The notes under the pieces were generated by a model. The model was not told the DNA's origin and made no database searches. It worked only from the letters and a program-made list of their open reading frames with translations. From the NCBI RefSeq assembly GCF_040250305.1, contig NZ_CP158190.1, forward strand, positions 2,636,001 through 2,700,000: a DNA stretch of 64,000 bases, written 5' to 3'. The DNA comes from Peribacillus frigoritolerans. Lineage in GTDB: Bacteria > Bacillota > Bacilli > Bacillales > DSM-1321. Below are positions 44,262 through 52,731 of the stretch, one piece after another (the stretch's first letter is position 1; every line of letters starts with the position of its first letter). Position numbers and translations under genes: made by a program.

Positions 44262-45008
44262 ATGATAACCATTAAAAGTGAACGAGAAATAAATTTGATG
44301 CATGAAGCGGGCAAACTTCTTGCTGCGACGCATAGAGAAATTGCAAAAATGATAAAACCGGGCATCACGACTTGGGAAATCGAAGAATTTGTCGATAAGT
44401 ACTTGGCTGAGCATGGTGCTACACCTGAACAAAAGGGCTATAACGGCTACAAATATGCAACGTGTGCGTCAGTGAATGATGTAATTTGTCACGGCTTTCC
44501 GCAAAAGAAAGCCCTAAAAGAGGGAGACATCGTAACGATTGATATGGTGGTGAACCTTAACGGCGGTTTGGCGGATTCCGCTTGGACATATGCGGTCGGT
44601 GAAGTTTCCGATGAGGCTCAGCGTTTAATGGATGTAACCAAGAATGCTTTATACAGGGGCATCGAAGTTGCACGTGCAGGAAATCGTCTCGGGGATATCG
44701 GGCATGCAATCCAGTCATATGCAGAAGGTGAGAAGTTTTCTGTAGTCCGCGATTTTACAGGTCACGGAATCGGTAAAACCATGCACGAGGACCCAACCGT
44801 CCTACATTATGGTAAGCCAGGTAAAGGTGCCCGTCTAAAAGAAGGTATGGTCATCACGATCGAGCCAATGCTGAATGCAGGAACATGGCATATGAAAATG
44901 GACCAAGACGGCTGGACGGCGAGAACGGCAGATGGAAAGCTTTCCGCGCAATATGAACATACCCTTGTCATTACAAAAGGTGAACCGATCATTTTAACGG
45001 AACAGTAA
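44262..45008 (+). CDS. map: Methionine aminopeptidase, type I
   Basis: A 248-residue MAP type Ia. The five metal ligands fall in IDMVVNLNGGLADSAW (two Asp), GHGIGKTMHE (His), ITIEPML (Glu) and QYEHTLVIT (Glu). It removes the initiator Met from new proteins. As a stand-alone gene, not next to secY/adk, it is probably the second copy (YflG/MapB type of B. subtilis). Confidence 0.93.
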   Translation: MITIKSEREINLMHEAGKLLAATHREIAKMIKPGITTWEIEEFVDKYLAEHGATPEQKGYNGYKYATCASVNDVICHGFPQKKALKEGDIVTIDMVVNLNGGLADSAWTYAVGEVSDEAQRLMDVTKNALYRGIEVARAGNRLGDIGHAIQSYAEGEKFSVVRDFTGHGIGKTMHEDPTVLHYGKPGKGARLKEGMVITIEPMLNAGTWHMKMDQDGWTARTADGKLSAQYEHTLVITKGEPIILTEQ

Positions 45009-45011
45009 ACC

Positions 45012-45052
45012 AAAAGAAGAAACGGCCTTATCATGGGCCGTTTCTTCTTTTT
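45012..45052 (+). terminator. Intrinsic terminator
   Basis: A 16-bp stem (AAAAGAAGAAACGGCC with GGCCGTTTCTTCTTTT), an 8-nt loop, and T at the end. Confidence 0.9.
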
Positions 45053-45251
45053 ATTTTCAAACTATTTCATAATAAACCTCGACAGAATATTCAGAATCCA
45101 ATCCATCCCACAATAGATCGAATCCGAAAATTAGCACTAGGCAGTTAGGCATTAAAAACTTTACTATTATGTGGCAGCACAGGATAATAAGGGGAAGGAA
45201 GAAATATTTAATGATGTGTTATATAAACAGTATATTAAGGGGGTTTTGACA

Positions 45252-46004
45252 GTGAAGAAAGGGGAGAAACTGTCTGCAACGGTTGAAACTGTTGGTTTGA
45301 GCCAGCGGGAATTTTTAACGATTTTCTTACTTCACTCTTTGAGGTTAAAAGCGAATTATCCAAGGGCGATTCATCAGGACCTGAAAAATACGTTCACTGG
45401 AAAAGTGCATAGCTATGACTATTTATGTAAAATATCCAATACGCTAGTCGAATCCAATCATTTATCCTTATATACGAATAAGGGAAGAAATTATTATCAA
45501 ATAACGGAAAAAGGCAAAGAGCTTTACATATGGTACCAAGAAAATTTCCTGGAACGGTTTTCCGAAGTGAAAAAGGTCATTGATCGCTTCATGTTCGATT
45601 TAAGGGGATCTGGTGAAAACCCACCGGTTGTTAATGAGCTTCCTGAAGAATACAGGTCGTATTTCTCGAAAATAATATCGGTGAAGGATCTTGTCCGTTA
45701 TGTAACCTTAAAAGCCGCTTTCACTAAGAAGCCCATATACATGGGGGAAATTGGCGATCTGCTTAAAAATCAGTTCGGTTGGATCGCTTCTAACGGTTAT
45801 TTATACGATTTATCTCATGAAATGGAAGAGAACGGGCTACTTGTCGGCAGGTGGGAAAGTGAAAAACGAACTAAACGCTATTTACGAATCACCGACGAAG
45901 GACAGCATCATTACAAACAGATTGCGGATTCTGCCGCCTTTCAAGTCCAGGAAGTCCAAAAATACATGGCCAGTGTCATTATGTTCTTAAAAGAAAAGAG
46001 TTAA
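45252..46004 (+). CDS. Tandem winged-helix DNA-binding protein (PadR/RTP-like)
   Basis: About 250 residues with two winged-helix-like units. The first (FLTIFLLHSLRLKANYP to the ITEKGKELYIWYQENF wing and helix) resembles PadR/replication-terminator-protein folds. The second (LKAAFTKKPIYMGEIGDLL to RYLRITDEGQHHYKQI) repeats the pattern and ends in a long helix. The frame opens at 45171 without a ribosome site; AAGGGGG eight bases before GTG 45252 favours that start. The gene is followed 116 bp later by a GTPase gene. Confidence 0.65.
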   Translation: MKKGEKLSATVETVGLSQREFLTIFLLHSLRLKANYPRAIHQDLKNTFTGKVHSYDYLCKISNTLVESNHLSLYTNKGRNYYQITEKGKELYIWYQENFLERFSEVKKVIDRFMFDLRGSGENPPVVNELPEEYRSYFSKIISVKDLVRYVTLKAAFTKKPIYMGEIGDLLKNQFGWIASNGYLYDLSHEMEENGLLVGRWESEKRTKRYLRITDEGQHHYKQIADSAAFQVQEVQKYMASVIMFLKEKS

Positions 46005-46120
46005 ATGAATAAAAGAAATGGGCCCCTTAATTTTGCAAGGAGAATGAAGTTACATGCTTAAATTGAATCGTTCAAGGGTAAATGTTACTTAAAACACTTC
46101 TTAACAAGGGGGAATGAGTG

Positions 46121-47368
46121 ATGGTGGAAAAACACGATGAAATGGGAAGCATATTCAGTTTCATTAAAGGCCAGGTAGATAAGCTGCCCATTTCACAATC
46201 GAAAAAGAACAAAATGCTCGACCAGCTCTTAAAGCTTAAAACGATGACAGTTGATGCAAGGGAACCGCGAATTGCTCTTGTCGGTAGGCGTGGTTCCGGA
46301 AAATCATCACTGATCAATGCGATGTTTGGTCAGGAACGGCAATATGTCAGTTCCGTTAAGTCCGGAACGGGAAAGGGAAAATGGCTATGGTACCCGAGTG
46401 ATGCCGAGCCCAAAATTCGTTTGCTGGACTCCCGCGGGCTTGGTGAGAGTGAAGCTCCTACGGAACAGTTCGAAGAAGAAACACCATTGGATGAATTGAT
46501 AAAAGCGGTAACAGAAGAACAGCCTGATGTGTTTCTTTTCTTGATTAAAGCAAAAGAAACGGATTCACGGATTGAAGAAGATTTACAAGAATTGAATAAG
46601 CTGCGCAAGATCGTTAAAGAGAATCACCATTATGATGTACCAGTCATATGTGTGGTCACCCAAGTGGATGAATTAGATCCGCCACATTATAAACAAACGC
46701 CTTTTGATGCCAATCCTAAGAAAAAACAGAATATTGATGAAGCCATCGCTTTGATGTCAAAAAGATTTAAAGAGAGTGAAATACCACTTTTGAACATCAT
46801 TCCTACTTGTTCATATATTGATTTTGATGATAGTGGAAATATTGAATATGATATGCGTTGGAACATAGATTTGCTGTCTGATTACTTAATTGAGGCCTTA
46901 CCCAGTGAAGCGAAGCTGAAGACAGCCAAAGCGATGCAGAGCCAATTCGTAAAGAAGAAATTCGCGCGGACGATAGTGGGAACGTTTACGGCAATCGCAA
47001 GTTTAATCGGTGCAGAGCCAATACCTTTTGCCGATTTTCCCATTTTGACCGGCATTCAAGGTTTGATGATTGTGGTGATTGGTTTTATCGCGGATAAAGA
47101 AATCAATACAAAAACGGCAAGTGAATTCATTGCAGCATTAGGGATCAATGTCGGAATCGGTCTCCTTGTCAGGGAAGGTGTCAGGGCTGCAGTCCGTTTC
47201 ATCCCAGGAGCCGGCCTAGTCGTTTCGGGTGCGGTAGCGGGCGCAGTCACATATGGAATCGGGCAAGCAGCCATAGCTTACTTTCTCGAAAACAAAAATA
47301 TTGATCAGGCTAAGGAAGCTTACAAGAACGCGAACAAAGAATATAAAAATGAAGACATCGACTCTTAA
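46121..47368 (+). CDS. Era/YcjF-type GTPase with C-terminal DUF697 membrane domain
   Basis: A 415-residue protein. The P-loop GTPase domain has G1 GRRGSGKS (55-62), G3 DSRGLGES and G4 TQVDELD. The C-terminal half is hydrophobic, DUF697-like (FARTIVGTFTAIASLIGA, GIGLLVREGVRAAVRF, AGAVTYGIGQAAIAYF), suggesting membrane association. The exact role is unknown; related proteins act in stress or membrane trafficking-like functions. ATG 46121 lies eight bases after AAGGGGG. Confidence 0.82.
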   Translation: MVEKHDEMGSIFSFIKGQVDKLPISQSKKNKMLDQLLKLKTMTVDAREPRIALVGRRGSGKSSLINAMFGQERQYVSSVKSGTGKGKWLWYPSDAEPKIRLLDSRGLGESEAPTEQFEEETPLDELIKAVTEEQPDVFLFLIKAKETDSRIEEDLQELNKLRKIVKENHHYDVPVICVVTQVDELDPPHYKQTPFDANPKKKQNIDEAIALMSKRFKESEIPLLNIIPTCSYIDFDDSGNIEYDMRWNIDLLSDYLIEALPSEAKLKTAKAMQSQFVKKKFARTIVGTFTAIASLIGAEPIPFADFPILTGIQGLMIVVIGFIADKEINTKTASEFIAALGINVGIGLLVREGVRAAVRFIPGAGLVVSGAVAGAVTYGIGQAAIAYFLENKNIDQAKEAYKNANKEYKNEDIDS

Positions 47369-47485
47369 TGGGCAGTTTCGAACCATAAACTACACTATGG
47401 TGATATGATAAAGTGGAGTTAGCAGTTCTGTTTCTGCTGCTGGATGGTTCAGGATTTTTGTTTACTACAGGGAGGGATGATCTTC

Positions 47486-48628
47486 ATGTCGTTTTTTCAA
47501 TCACAGAAGCAAAAAGAATATATCCAAAAATTAGAGGAAGCGATTCAGTCCTTTTCCGGCCGATCTGAGGCACTTGATGATTCTAAGGGATTTCCTTTTG
47601 AAAACATTCAGGAGTTAAAGGAATTCGGATATCCCCAATTAACGTTAGCAAAAGAGGATGGGGGGTACGGCGGTTCCTTATATGATTTTCTTCTATGCCA
47701 AGAAAAAATAGCTCAATATTGCGGCCCAACAGCCTTAGGAATAGGCTGGCATGTCGGAACCGTCCTCTCCTTAACGGAGAAGAGACCGTGGGAAAAAGAT
47801 GTCATGAAAGAGTTGTTTGATGAAGTGTCTAAAGGTGCTCTAATCAATACGGCTGCATCTGAGGCTGGAACGGGGAGCCCGACGCGCGGAGGCCGACCGG
47901 AAACGATCGCTATCAAAAAGGGTAAACAATGGAATTTGAATGGCAGAAAGACTTTTACTACACTCTCTCCCATCCTTGATATTTTTCTTGTAACGGCATG
48001 GGTACCCGAGGATGAGTGTTTAGGCACTTTTTTAGTTCATCGTGATGTAACGGGTGTAAGTATAGAAGAAACTTGGGATATGATCTCCATGCAGGGGACA
48101 GGAAGTCATGATTTGGTGTTAACTGATGTCAGCCTGCCTGAAAAGTATTATGTCATGAAAAGCAATCCTGGTGAAAAAAGAAAACCTGAAGCGTGGCTAT
48201 TACATATACCGGCTTGCTACTTGGGAATTGCAGTGGCTGCCAGAAATTATGCAGTCGAATTTGCGAAAACCTATTCTCCCAATAGCTTACCAGGACCAAT
48301 CAGGGACCTTCCGAATGTTCAACGTACAATTGGGGAGATGGAACTGGAATTGGGGGAAGCACACCATTTCCTCTACTCTGTCGCAGAAAAATGGGTGCGG
48401 CAGCCTGAAGATCATGATGAATTATCGAAGCAATTGGGTGCTGTTAAGTTATCGGTCGTCAACAAATCGATTTCAATCGTCGATAAAGCGATGAGAGTCG
48501 TCGGGGCCAAAAGTTTACAACGAAACAATCCCCTGCAACGCTACTATAGGGATGTACGCGCAGGTCTCCATAATCCTCCGATGGATGATGCGACTATAAC
48601 GATGCTCGCAAAATCCGCTCTTTATTAA
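47486..48628 (+). CDS. Acyl-CoA dehydrogenase family protein (stand-alone)
   Basis: About 380 residues of the acyl-CoA dehydrogenase fold: KEDGGYGGSLYDFLLCQEKI, a FAD segment with TAASEAGTGSPTRGG, LNGRKTFTT, and MRVVGAKSLQRNNPLQRYYRD in the C-terminal half. The C-terminal MCAD catalytic Glu site is not conserved. It resembles the DszC/flavin monooxygenase-leaning or atypical ACAD branch, so dehydrogenase activity is not certain. The start is ATG 47486, ten bases after AGGGAGG. Not part of the operon at 0-10 kb. Confidence 0.85.
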   Translation: MSFFQSQKQKEYIQKLEEAIQSFSGRSEALDDSKGFPFENIQELKEFGYPQLTLAKEDGGYGGSLYDFLLCQEKIAQYCGPTALGIGWHVGTVLSLTEKRPWEKDVMKELFDEVSKGALINTAASEAGTGSPTRGGRPETIAIKKGKQWNLNGRKTFTTLSPILDIFLVTAWVPEDECLGTFLVHRDVTGVSIEETWDMISMQGTGSHDLVLTDVSLPEKYYVMKSNPGEKRKPEAWLLHIPACYLGIAVAARNYAVEFAKTYSPNSLPGPIRDLPNVQRTIGEMELELGEAHHFLYSVAEKWVRQPEDHDELSKQLGAVKLSVVNKSISIVDKAMRVVGAKSLQRNNPLQRYYRDVRAGLHNPPMDDATITMLAKSALY

Positions 48629-48646
48629 GTTCGTATTCGAATATGG

Positions 48647-48681
48647 CACTGAAATGACTTCGTCGTTTTCAGTGTTTTTTT
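48647..48681 (+). terminator. Intrinsic terminator
   Basis: CACTGAAA (48647-48654) pairs with TTTCAGTG (48667-48674), followed by seven T residues. Confidence 0.88.
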
Positions 48682-49249
48682 CTGTTCTTATTCTAACGTT
48701 ATTTTGTATTTGCGTTTCAAGTTGATTTTTTTAGGAGGGGGCTAGTAGCTATTAGGTGTAGTCTTTTTTTTCGTACACATGTACGACTTCTAGAGTGTAG
48801 GGGAAATTAGAACTAAGCATTTATAAAGTAAGGGAGGAAAATCCAGGTATTCACAAACTTAAGAACAAACATCTGAACGAGTTAAATGGATACAAAAGCA
48901 AAATAAAAAGAGTCAGGAAAAATCAATGGGTAGGTGCCCTGCCACCCAAATATTGGTTAAAAGTAACCATAGGATAATTTTAAATATAATGTCCAGTATA
49001 TTTGTTGGAGATATTCAAATTGCTTATTGTATGGATTATTTTCATAAGATATCCACAAATTTAAAGTTCTGTAATTAATTTTTAAATTTACTATAGACAT
49101 ATCAATTTCCGGAATATGTTTGGGGTATTATAGATATTTTGTAACTTCTGCACTAATCCTGCATAATTTTGTAATGATAATGTAAAATAAGGTGTCACTT
49201 AAGGATGATAAAATTATAAAAAAGAGATTTTATCGGGGGAATATAGTAA
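48682..49249. other. Long AT-rich intergenic region
   Basis: No supported gene. It holds the 12-bp palindrome GTACACATGTAC near 48775 and an open frame without a start codon (48801-48977; it reads KHLNELNGYKSKIKRVRKNQ in part) that may be a remnant. The promoter of the NlpC/P60 gene must lie in the last 100 bp. Confidence 0.4.
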
Positions 49250-49924
49250 ATGAAAAAAATTATAGCTTCAGTTGTAGTGACTGGATTGTTACTTTCAAAT
49301 CCTTTGGTTAGTAATGCTGCATTAGGAGATCGTACGTTAAAAAGTGGAATGACTCATACAGAAGTAAAACAATTACAAGGGGTTTTAAAGAATAAAGGGT
49401 ACTTCACTAATAAAAACACTACTACATATTTTGGAACAATCACTAAAAGTTCGGTAGTGAAATTTCAAAAAAGTAAGGGCTTGAAAGCTGACGGTATTGT
49501 AGGTCCGAATACATATAAGGCTTTGGGGGTTAGGAAAAACACTGCTCAAAAGTCAAACGGTAATTCATCTACTAATCTGGTAAATAACGCTAAAAAATAT
49601 TTGGGTGTATCCTATGTATGGGGAGGGAGTACACCAAAAGGTTTTGATTGCAGCGGATTTTTAAAATATGTTTTCGAAAAAAGTACTGATGTGAATTTGC
49701 CTAGAACTGTTGCGGAAATATATAAGAAGGGGAATAAGGTTTCTTCGCCAAAAGTTGGGGATCTTGTTTTTTTTGAAACCTATAAAACTGGCGCCTCTCA
49801 TGCGGGCATTTATATTGGAGGGAACCAATTCATTCATAGTTCCTCCTCAAAAGGTGTAAGTATTACTTCGATGAATAATAGCTATTGGTCAGAAAGATAT
49901 TTAGGTGCAAAATCATATAATTGA
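49250..49924 (+). CDS. Secreted NlpC/P60 endopeptidase with peptidoglycan-binding domain
   Basis: A 224-residue exported hydrolase: a signal peptide (KKIIASVVVTGLLLSNPLV, cut near SNA-A), a PG_binding_1 domain (about 32-92, ending DGIVGPNTYKALG), a short Ser/Asn linker and a C-terminal NlpC/P60 domain. The catalytic Cys is C134 in FDCSGF, with His in SHAGIYIGG and another in QFIHSSS. It cleaves peptide stems of the cell wall outside the cell. The ribosome site is GGGGGAATATAGTAA. A terminator follows. Confidence 0.93.
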   Translation: MKKIIASVVVTGLLLSNPLVSNAALGDRTLKSGMTHTEVKQLQGVLKNKGYFTNKNTTTYFGTITKSSVVKFQKSKGLKADGIVGPNTYKALGVRKNTAQKSNGNSSTNLVNNAKKYLGVSYVWGGSTPKGFDCSGFLKYVFEKSTDVNLPRTVAEIYKKGNKVSSPKVGDLVFFETYKTGASHAGIYIGGNQFIHSSSSKGVSITSMNNSYWSERYLGAKSYN

Positions 49925-49956
49925 TAGAGTGACTTTTAACTTTTAAGACATTAAAT

Positions 49957-49987
49957 CCAGTTCTTTTTCAAAGGACTGGCTTTTTTT
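49957..49987 (+). terminator. Intrinsic terminator
   Basis: The stem CCAGTTCTTT / AAAGGACTGG has one T-G pair, with a short loop and a run of seven T after one C. Confidence 0.85.
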
Positions 49988-50107
49988 CATTAATCTACAA
50001 ATAGGTTATTATATCGAGAAAGTCCTATGATGATGATAACCACCAACCCATGCAACTAAAATAACTCCTATTAATAGAAAGTCTCTGAATCGGTGCTTGG
50101 CTTTTTT

Positions 50108-50242
50108 ATGTCTAGTGGGCATTGCATTAAAGCGATTAAAGGTAGAGTAGAGAAATTACCTGGAGTTAACGCTGTGAAAGCAAACTTGGATTGAGGGACC
50201 GTTGAAGTGGAATTTAAACCAGATATGTACAATAACATTTAA
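50108..50242 (+). pseudogene. Decayed copper chaperone (CopZ-like, HMA domain)
   Basis: The frame reads MSSGHCIKAIKGRVEKLPGV and then NAVKANLD, an in-frame TGA (50192-50194), and GTVEVEFKPDMYNNI, which is a heavy-metal-associated domain. The first metal Cys of MSCGHC is replaced by Ser, the N-terminal strand has no matching start, and the stop splits the fold. It has therefore lost function. It lies just upstream of another broken gene. Confidence 0.8.
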
Positions 50243-50358
50243 TAAAGAACGTGCGAATTGAAGCACGATTTCTTTTAGAACAACATATACTTTACCAGGG
50301 TATGGTTTATCATAACCGTGGTCGTTAATTCTTTCCTAACATCCTTTGGAAAAATGAA

Positions 50359-50657
50359 AATACAATTGAATTAAACTACAAATCTGGGAAAAACAAAGAT
50401 AGAACGTTAAGTTGTGATACGAAAGGGGTTACTCCAGTTCCTTATCTGGGTGCTTAAGCCATGTTGTTATTTTGGATGATAAGGGTGAGAAATTTGTTCA
50501 TGTGCACCCTACATCAGAAGAAAAGACTCTATTTGAAACAAAATTTGATAAACCAGGCATATACAAAGTGTGGGGAGAATTTAAATTTCATGATAAAGTC
50601 AATAGCTATCCATTTGTTATAGAGGTCAAAAAAAAGAAAAAAGGGGAATTTATATGA
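50359..50657 (+). pseudogene. Frameshifted small metal-related protein gene
   Basis: The first frame ends TKGVTPVPYLGA at a stop (50455-50457). Coding continues in another frame from 50460: HVVILDDKGEKFVHVHPTSE, then ETKFDKPGIYKVWGEFKFH and YPFVIEVKK. The joined product looks like a secreted/cupredoxin-like HxH domain often found near copper or mercury genes; the exact family is uncertain. Its stop overlaps the ATG of the ferredoxin gene by 4 bp, a relic of coupling. Confidence 0.6.
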
Positions 50658-50986
50658 GCTTAGATGGGGTTAGCAAACATCTATTAATTTGCAACGGGAA
50701 AACATGCACGAAAAATGGAGCAGAAGAAGTAACAGAGACTATTAGGGCGGAATTGAAAAACCTAGAACTACAAAAGGAGATTCACACAACAAAAACATTA
50801 TGCAACGGCCAATGCAAGCATGGGCCGATCGCTGTTCTATATCCACAAGGAACCTGGTATAAAGAAATGAATAAAACAAAAAGTAAAGAACTTATTCGTC
50901 AATTGAAAGAAAATGACAATGTTCATCTAGGCTCTGAACTTTATTACCATGATGGGAAAACATTCAAGAACCATGAGAGTGGATGA
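50654..50986 (+). CDS. Thioredoxin-like (2Fe-2S) ferredoxin
   Basis: A 110-residue thioredoxin-fold 2Fe-2S ferredoxin. The cluster ligands are C13, C18, C50 and C54 (CNGKTCTKNGAEEV, then TLCNGQCKHGP), as in the Shethna-type/NuoE-like fold; HGPIAVLYPQGTWY is family-typical. It is often found with cobalamin or metal genes in bacilli, but here the upstream neighbours are broken. ATG overlaps the previous stop (ATGA); AAAAGGGGAA precedes it. Confidence 0.85.
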   Translation: MSLDGVSKHLLICNGKTCTKNGAEEVTETIRAELKNLELQKEIHTTKTLCNGQCKHGPIAVLYPQGTWYKEMNKTKSKELIRQLKENDNVHLGSELYYHDGKTFKNHESG

Positions 50987-51063
50987 ACTGTAACATCTTA
51001 CTTCTATATCTAAAAAGGGTTTCTATACAGGGTCTTTCTGGAAGAAAAAAATTGCGATATTCA

Positions 51064-51094
51064 ATGGACTGATCATTTTTACCAATCAGTCCAT
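51064..51094. terminator. Perfect 10-bp hairpin in intergenic region
   Basis: ATGGACTGAT pairs with ATCAGTCCAT around an 11-nt loop, about 75 bp after the ferredoxin stop. No proper T tract, so termination is only possible. The rest of 50987-51353 shows no gene. Confidence 0.45.
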
Positions 51095-51353
51095 ATTTCC
51101 AAAATAGGGTTTACTTCTCCCCATTAATACTAATTGAAAATTGTTCTCTTAGAAAAAATTGAAGTTTTGAAAGGGCATTAACGTCTATGTCGAAAATTCA
51201 ATAAGGGGGAACAATACCTCAAATTCTTACCTGGATGGCGGAAGAGAAACTTTTAATCCCTCATGTTAATTACACTAGCTTATCATTCTCTATCTTGTTA
51301 TGATTGATATACCTGTCTAAATCTTCGAAAAATATCGAAAGTTCGGTGTAAAA

Positions 51354-52625
51354 ATGAATCTTATGACAAAAGATTTACTGATTAACTTTTTAATTATCCT
51401 TTTTCCGATCTTTTTATTGCAAATGAGCTATCTAGTGAAGTACGTATACCGTTTAGATGCATTAAAAAGATCCTTCCTATCGATTTTCCCTATTCTTTCA
51501 CTTGTTCTATGCATGTTATTTCCCGTTGTTATAGAAGAGGATTTTGTTTGGGACCTTAGATGGATCCCTTTTCTATTAGGCGGTTTATATGGAGGCTACC
51601 GGTTAGGAATCATATTGATAGTCATCACTCTTGTTATCCGCTATTTATCAGGGGGTGATAATGGATTTTATATATCATGCATCACATTTCCACTAATGGG
51701 AATTTCCCTGTTTTTTATATCTAAGTACTACCTAAAAATGTCTGTCAGTAAAAAAATCCTTATTGGTATATCATTAATATTCATTGTCCATATTCTCACG
51801 CAGTTTATTTCAACAGTCGTATTTGAACTTACTATCGGCATAAGTCTATGGAAACAATACTTCACGATCCAAGTCATTGGAATCGTTGTTGTAATCTTAC
51901 TATGGGAGGTCATCCTCACTAATTTTCAGGTTCTCGAAAAATTAGTGAAAGCGGAAAAATTGCAGATCGTTAGTCATCTTGCTGCAAGCATATCTCATGA
52001 AGTCAGAAATCCCCTTACAGTTACCAGGGGATATATTCAAATGTTAAGCGAAGACGTGTCTTCCCATACAAAGGTCAAATATGCAAATATTGCACTGAAG
52101 GAATTGGATCGGGCCACGGATGTCATTAATGATTATTTGACGTTTGCTGCCATAAGCCCTGAAAACACGGAGAGATTAAGGGTATCCGAAGAAATTCAGC
52201 ATGTCGTGAACAGCATAAAACCCTTGGCTAGCAATAATGGAACAGAATTGAAATTATCCTTATTCGAAGATGGAGCTTATTATATCATGGGGGAAAGGAA
52301 GAAATTCCAGCAGTGCTTGTTCAATATCTTAAAGAATGGGATAGAATCGATGGACCATGCTGGCGAAATTTACATAGATTTACTTCGTGCTGCCTCCACC
52401 ATCCAAATTAAGATCCAAGATCAGGGAATTGGAATGACACAGGAACAGATATACCGTTTAGGTGAGCCTTACTTCACGACAAAAAATAAAGGGACGGGAT
52501 TAGGCATGATGGTTTCATATAGCGTTATCAAAAGCATGGAAGGAACGGTACATGTGTCAAGTGTACAAGGGAAAGGGACATGTTTCTCTATTAACCTGCC
52601 CATACATAAATACGAGCCTATTTAG
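51354..52625 (+). CDS. Membrane sensor histidine kinase, KinB-like (5TM-LYT type)
   Basis: A 423-residue kinase: six hydrophobic helices in residues 8-195 of the 5TMR-LYT type, HisKA with the phospho-acceptor H215 in ASISHEVRNPL, and HATPase_c with N box (NILKNGIESM), G1 (DQGIGM), F box (EPYFTTK) and G2 (GTGLGMMVSYSV). The layout matches phosphorelay kinases such as KinB that feed Spo0F/Spo0A. No response regulator is adjacent, as expected for such orphan kinases. Confidence 0.9.
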   Translation: MNLMTKDLLINFLIILFPIFLLQMSYLVKYVYRLDALKRSFLSIFPILSLVLCMLFPVVIEEDFVWDLRWIPFLLGGLYGGYRLGIILIVITLVIRYLSGGDNGFYISCITFPLMGISLFFISKYYLKMSVSKKILIGISLIFIVHILTQFISTVVFELTIGISLWKQYFTIQVIGIVVVILLWEVILTNFQVLEKLVKAEKLQIVSHLAASISHEVRNPLTVTRGYIQMLSEDVSSHTKVKYANIALKELDRATDVINDYLTFAAISPENTERLRVSEEIQHVVNSIKPLASNNGTELKLSLFEDGAYYIMGERKKFQQCLFNILKNGIESMDHAGEIYIDLLRAASTIQIKIQDQGIGMTQEQIYRLGEPYFTTKNKGTGLGMMVSYSVIKSMEGTVHVSSVQGKGTCFSINLPIHKYEPI

Positions 52626-52629
52626 TTTA

Positions 52630-52665
52630 GTGTAAATTGACGGTTTTACACTCATAGATTACAAT
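52630..52665 (+). promoter_or_regulatory. Sigma-A promoter overlapped by a palindrome, upstream of acetoacetyl-CoA synthetase
   Basis: TTGACG (52637-52642), a 17-bp spacer, then TACAAT (52660-52665). The inverted repeat GTGTAAA-N8-TTTACAC (52630-52651) encloses the -35 box, which suggests a repressor site; the regulator is not identified. Confidence 0.65.
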
Positions 52666-52731
52666 TTAAGTAAACTACCAATATTATGAAATGATTCAAT
52701 GACGCATTTGATACCTAAGGGAGATGATTGT

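Noticed and set aside
48801-48977. 58-codon open frame in the long gap
   Set aside because: No start codon and no family; kept only as a remark on the intergenic region.
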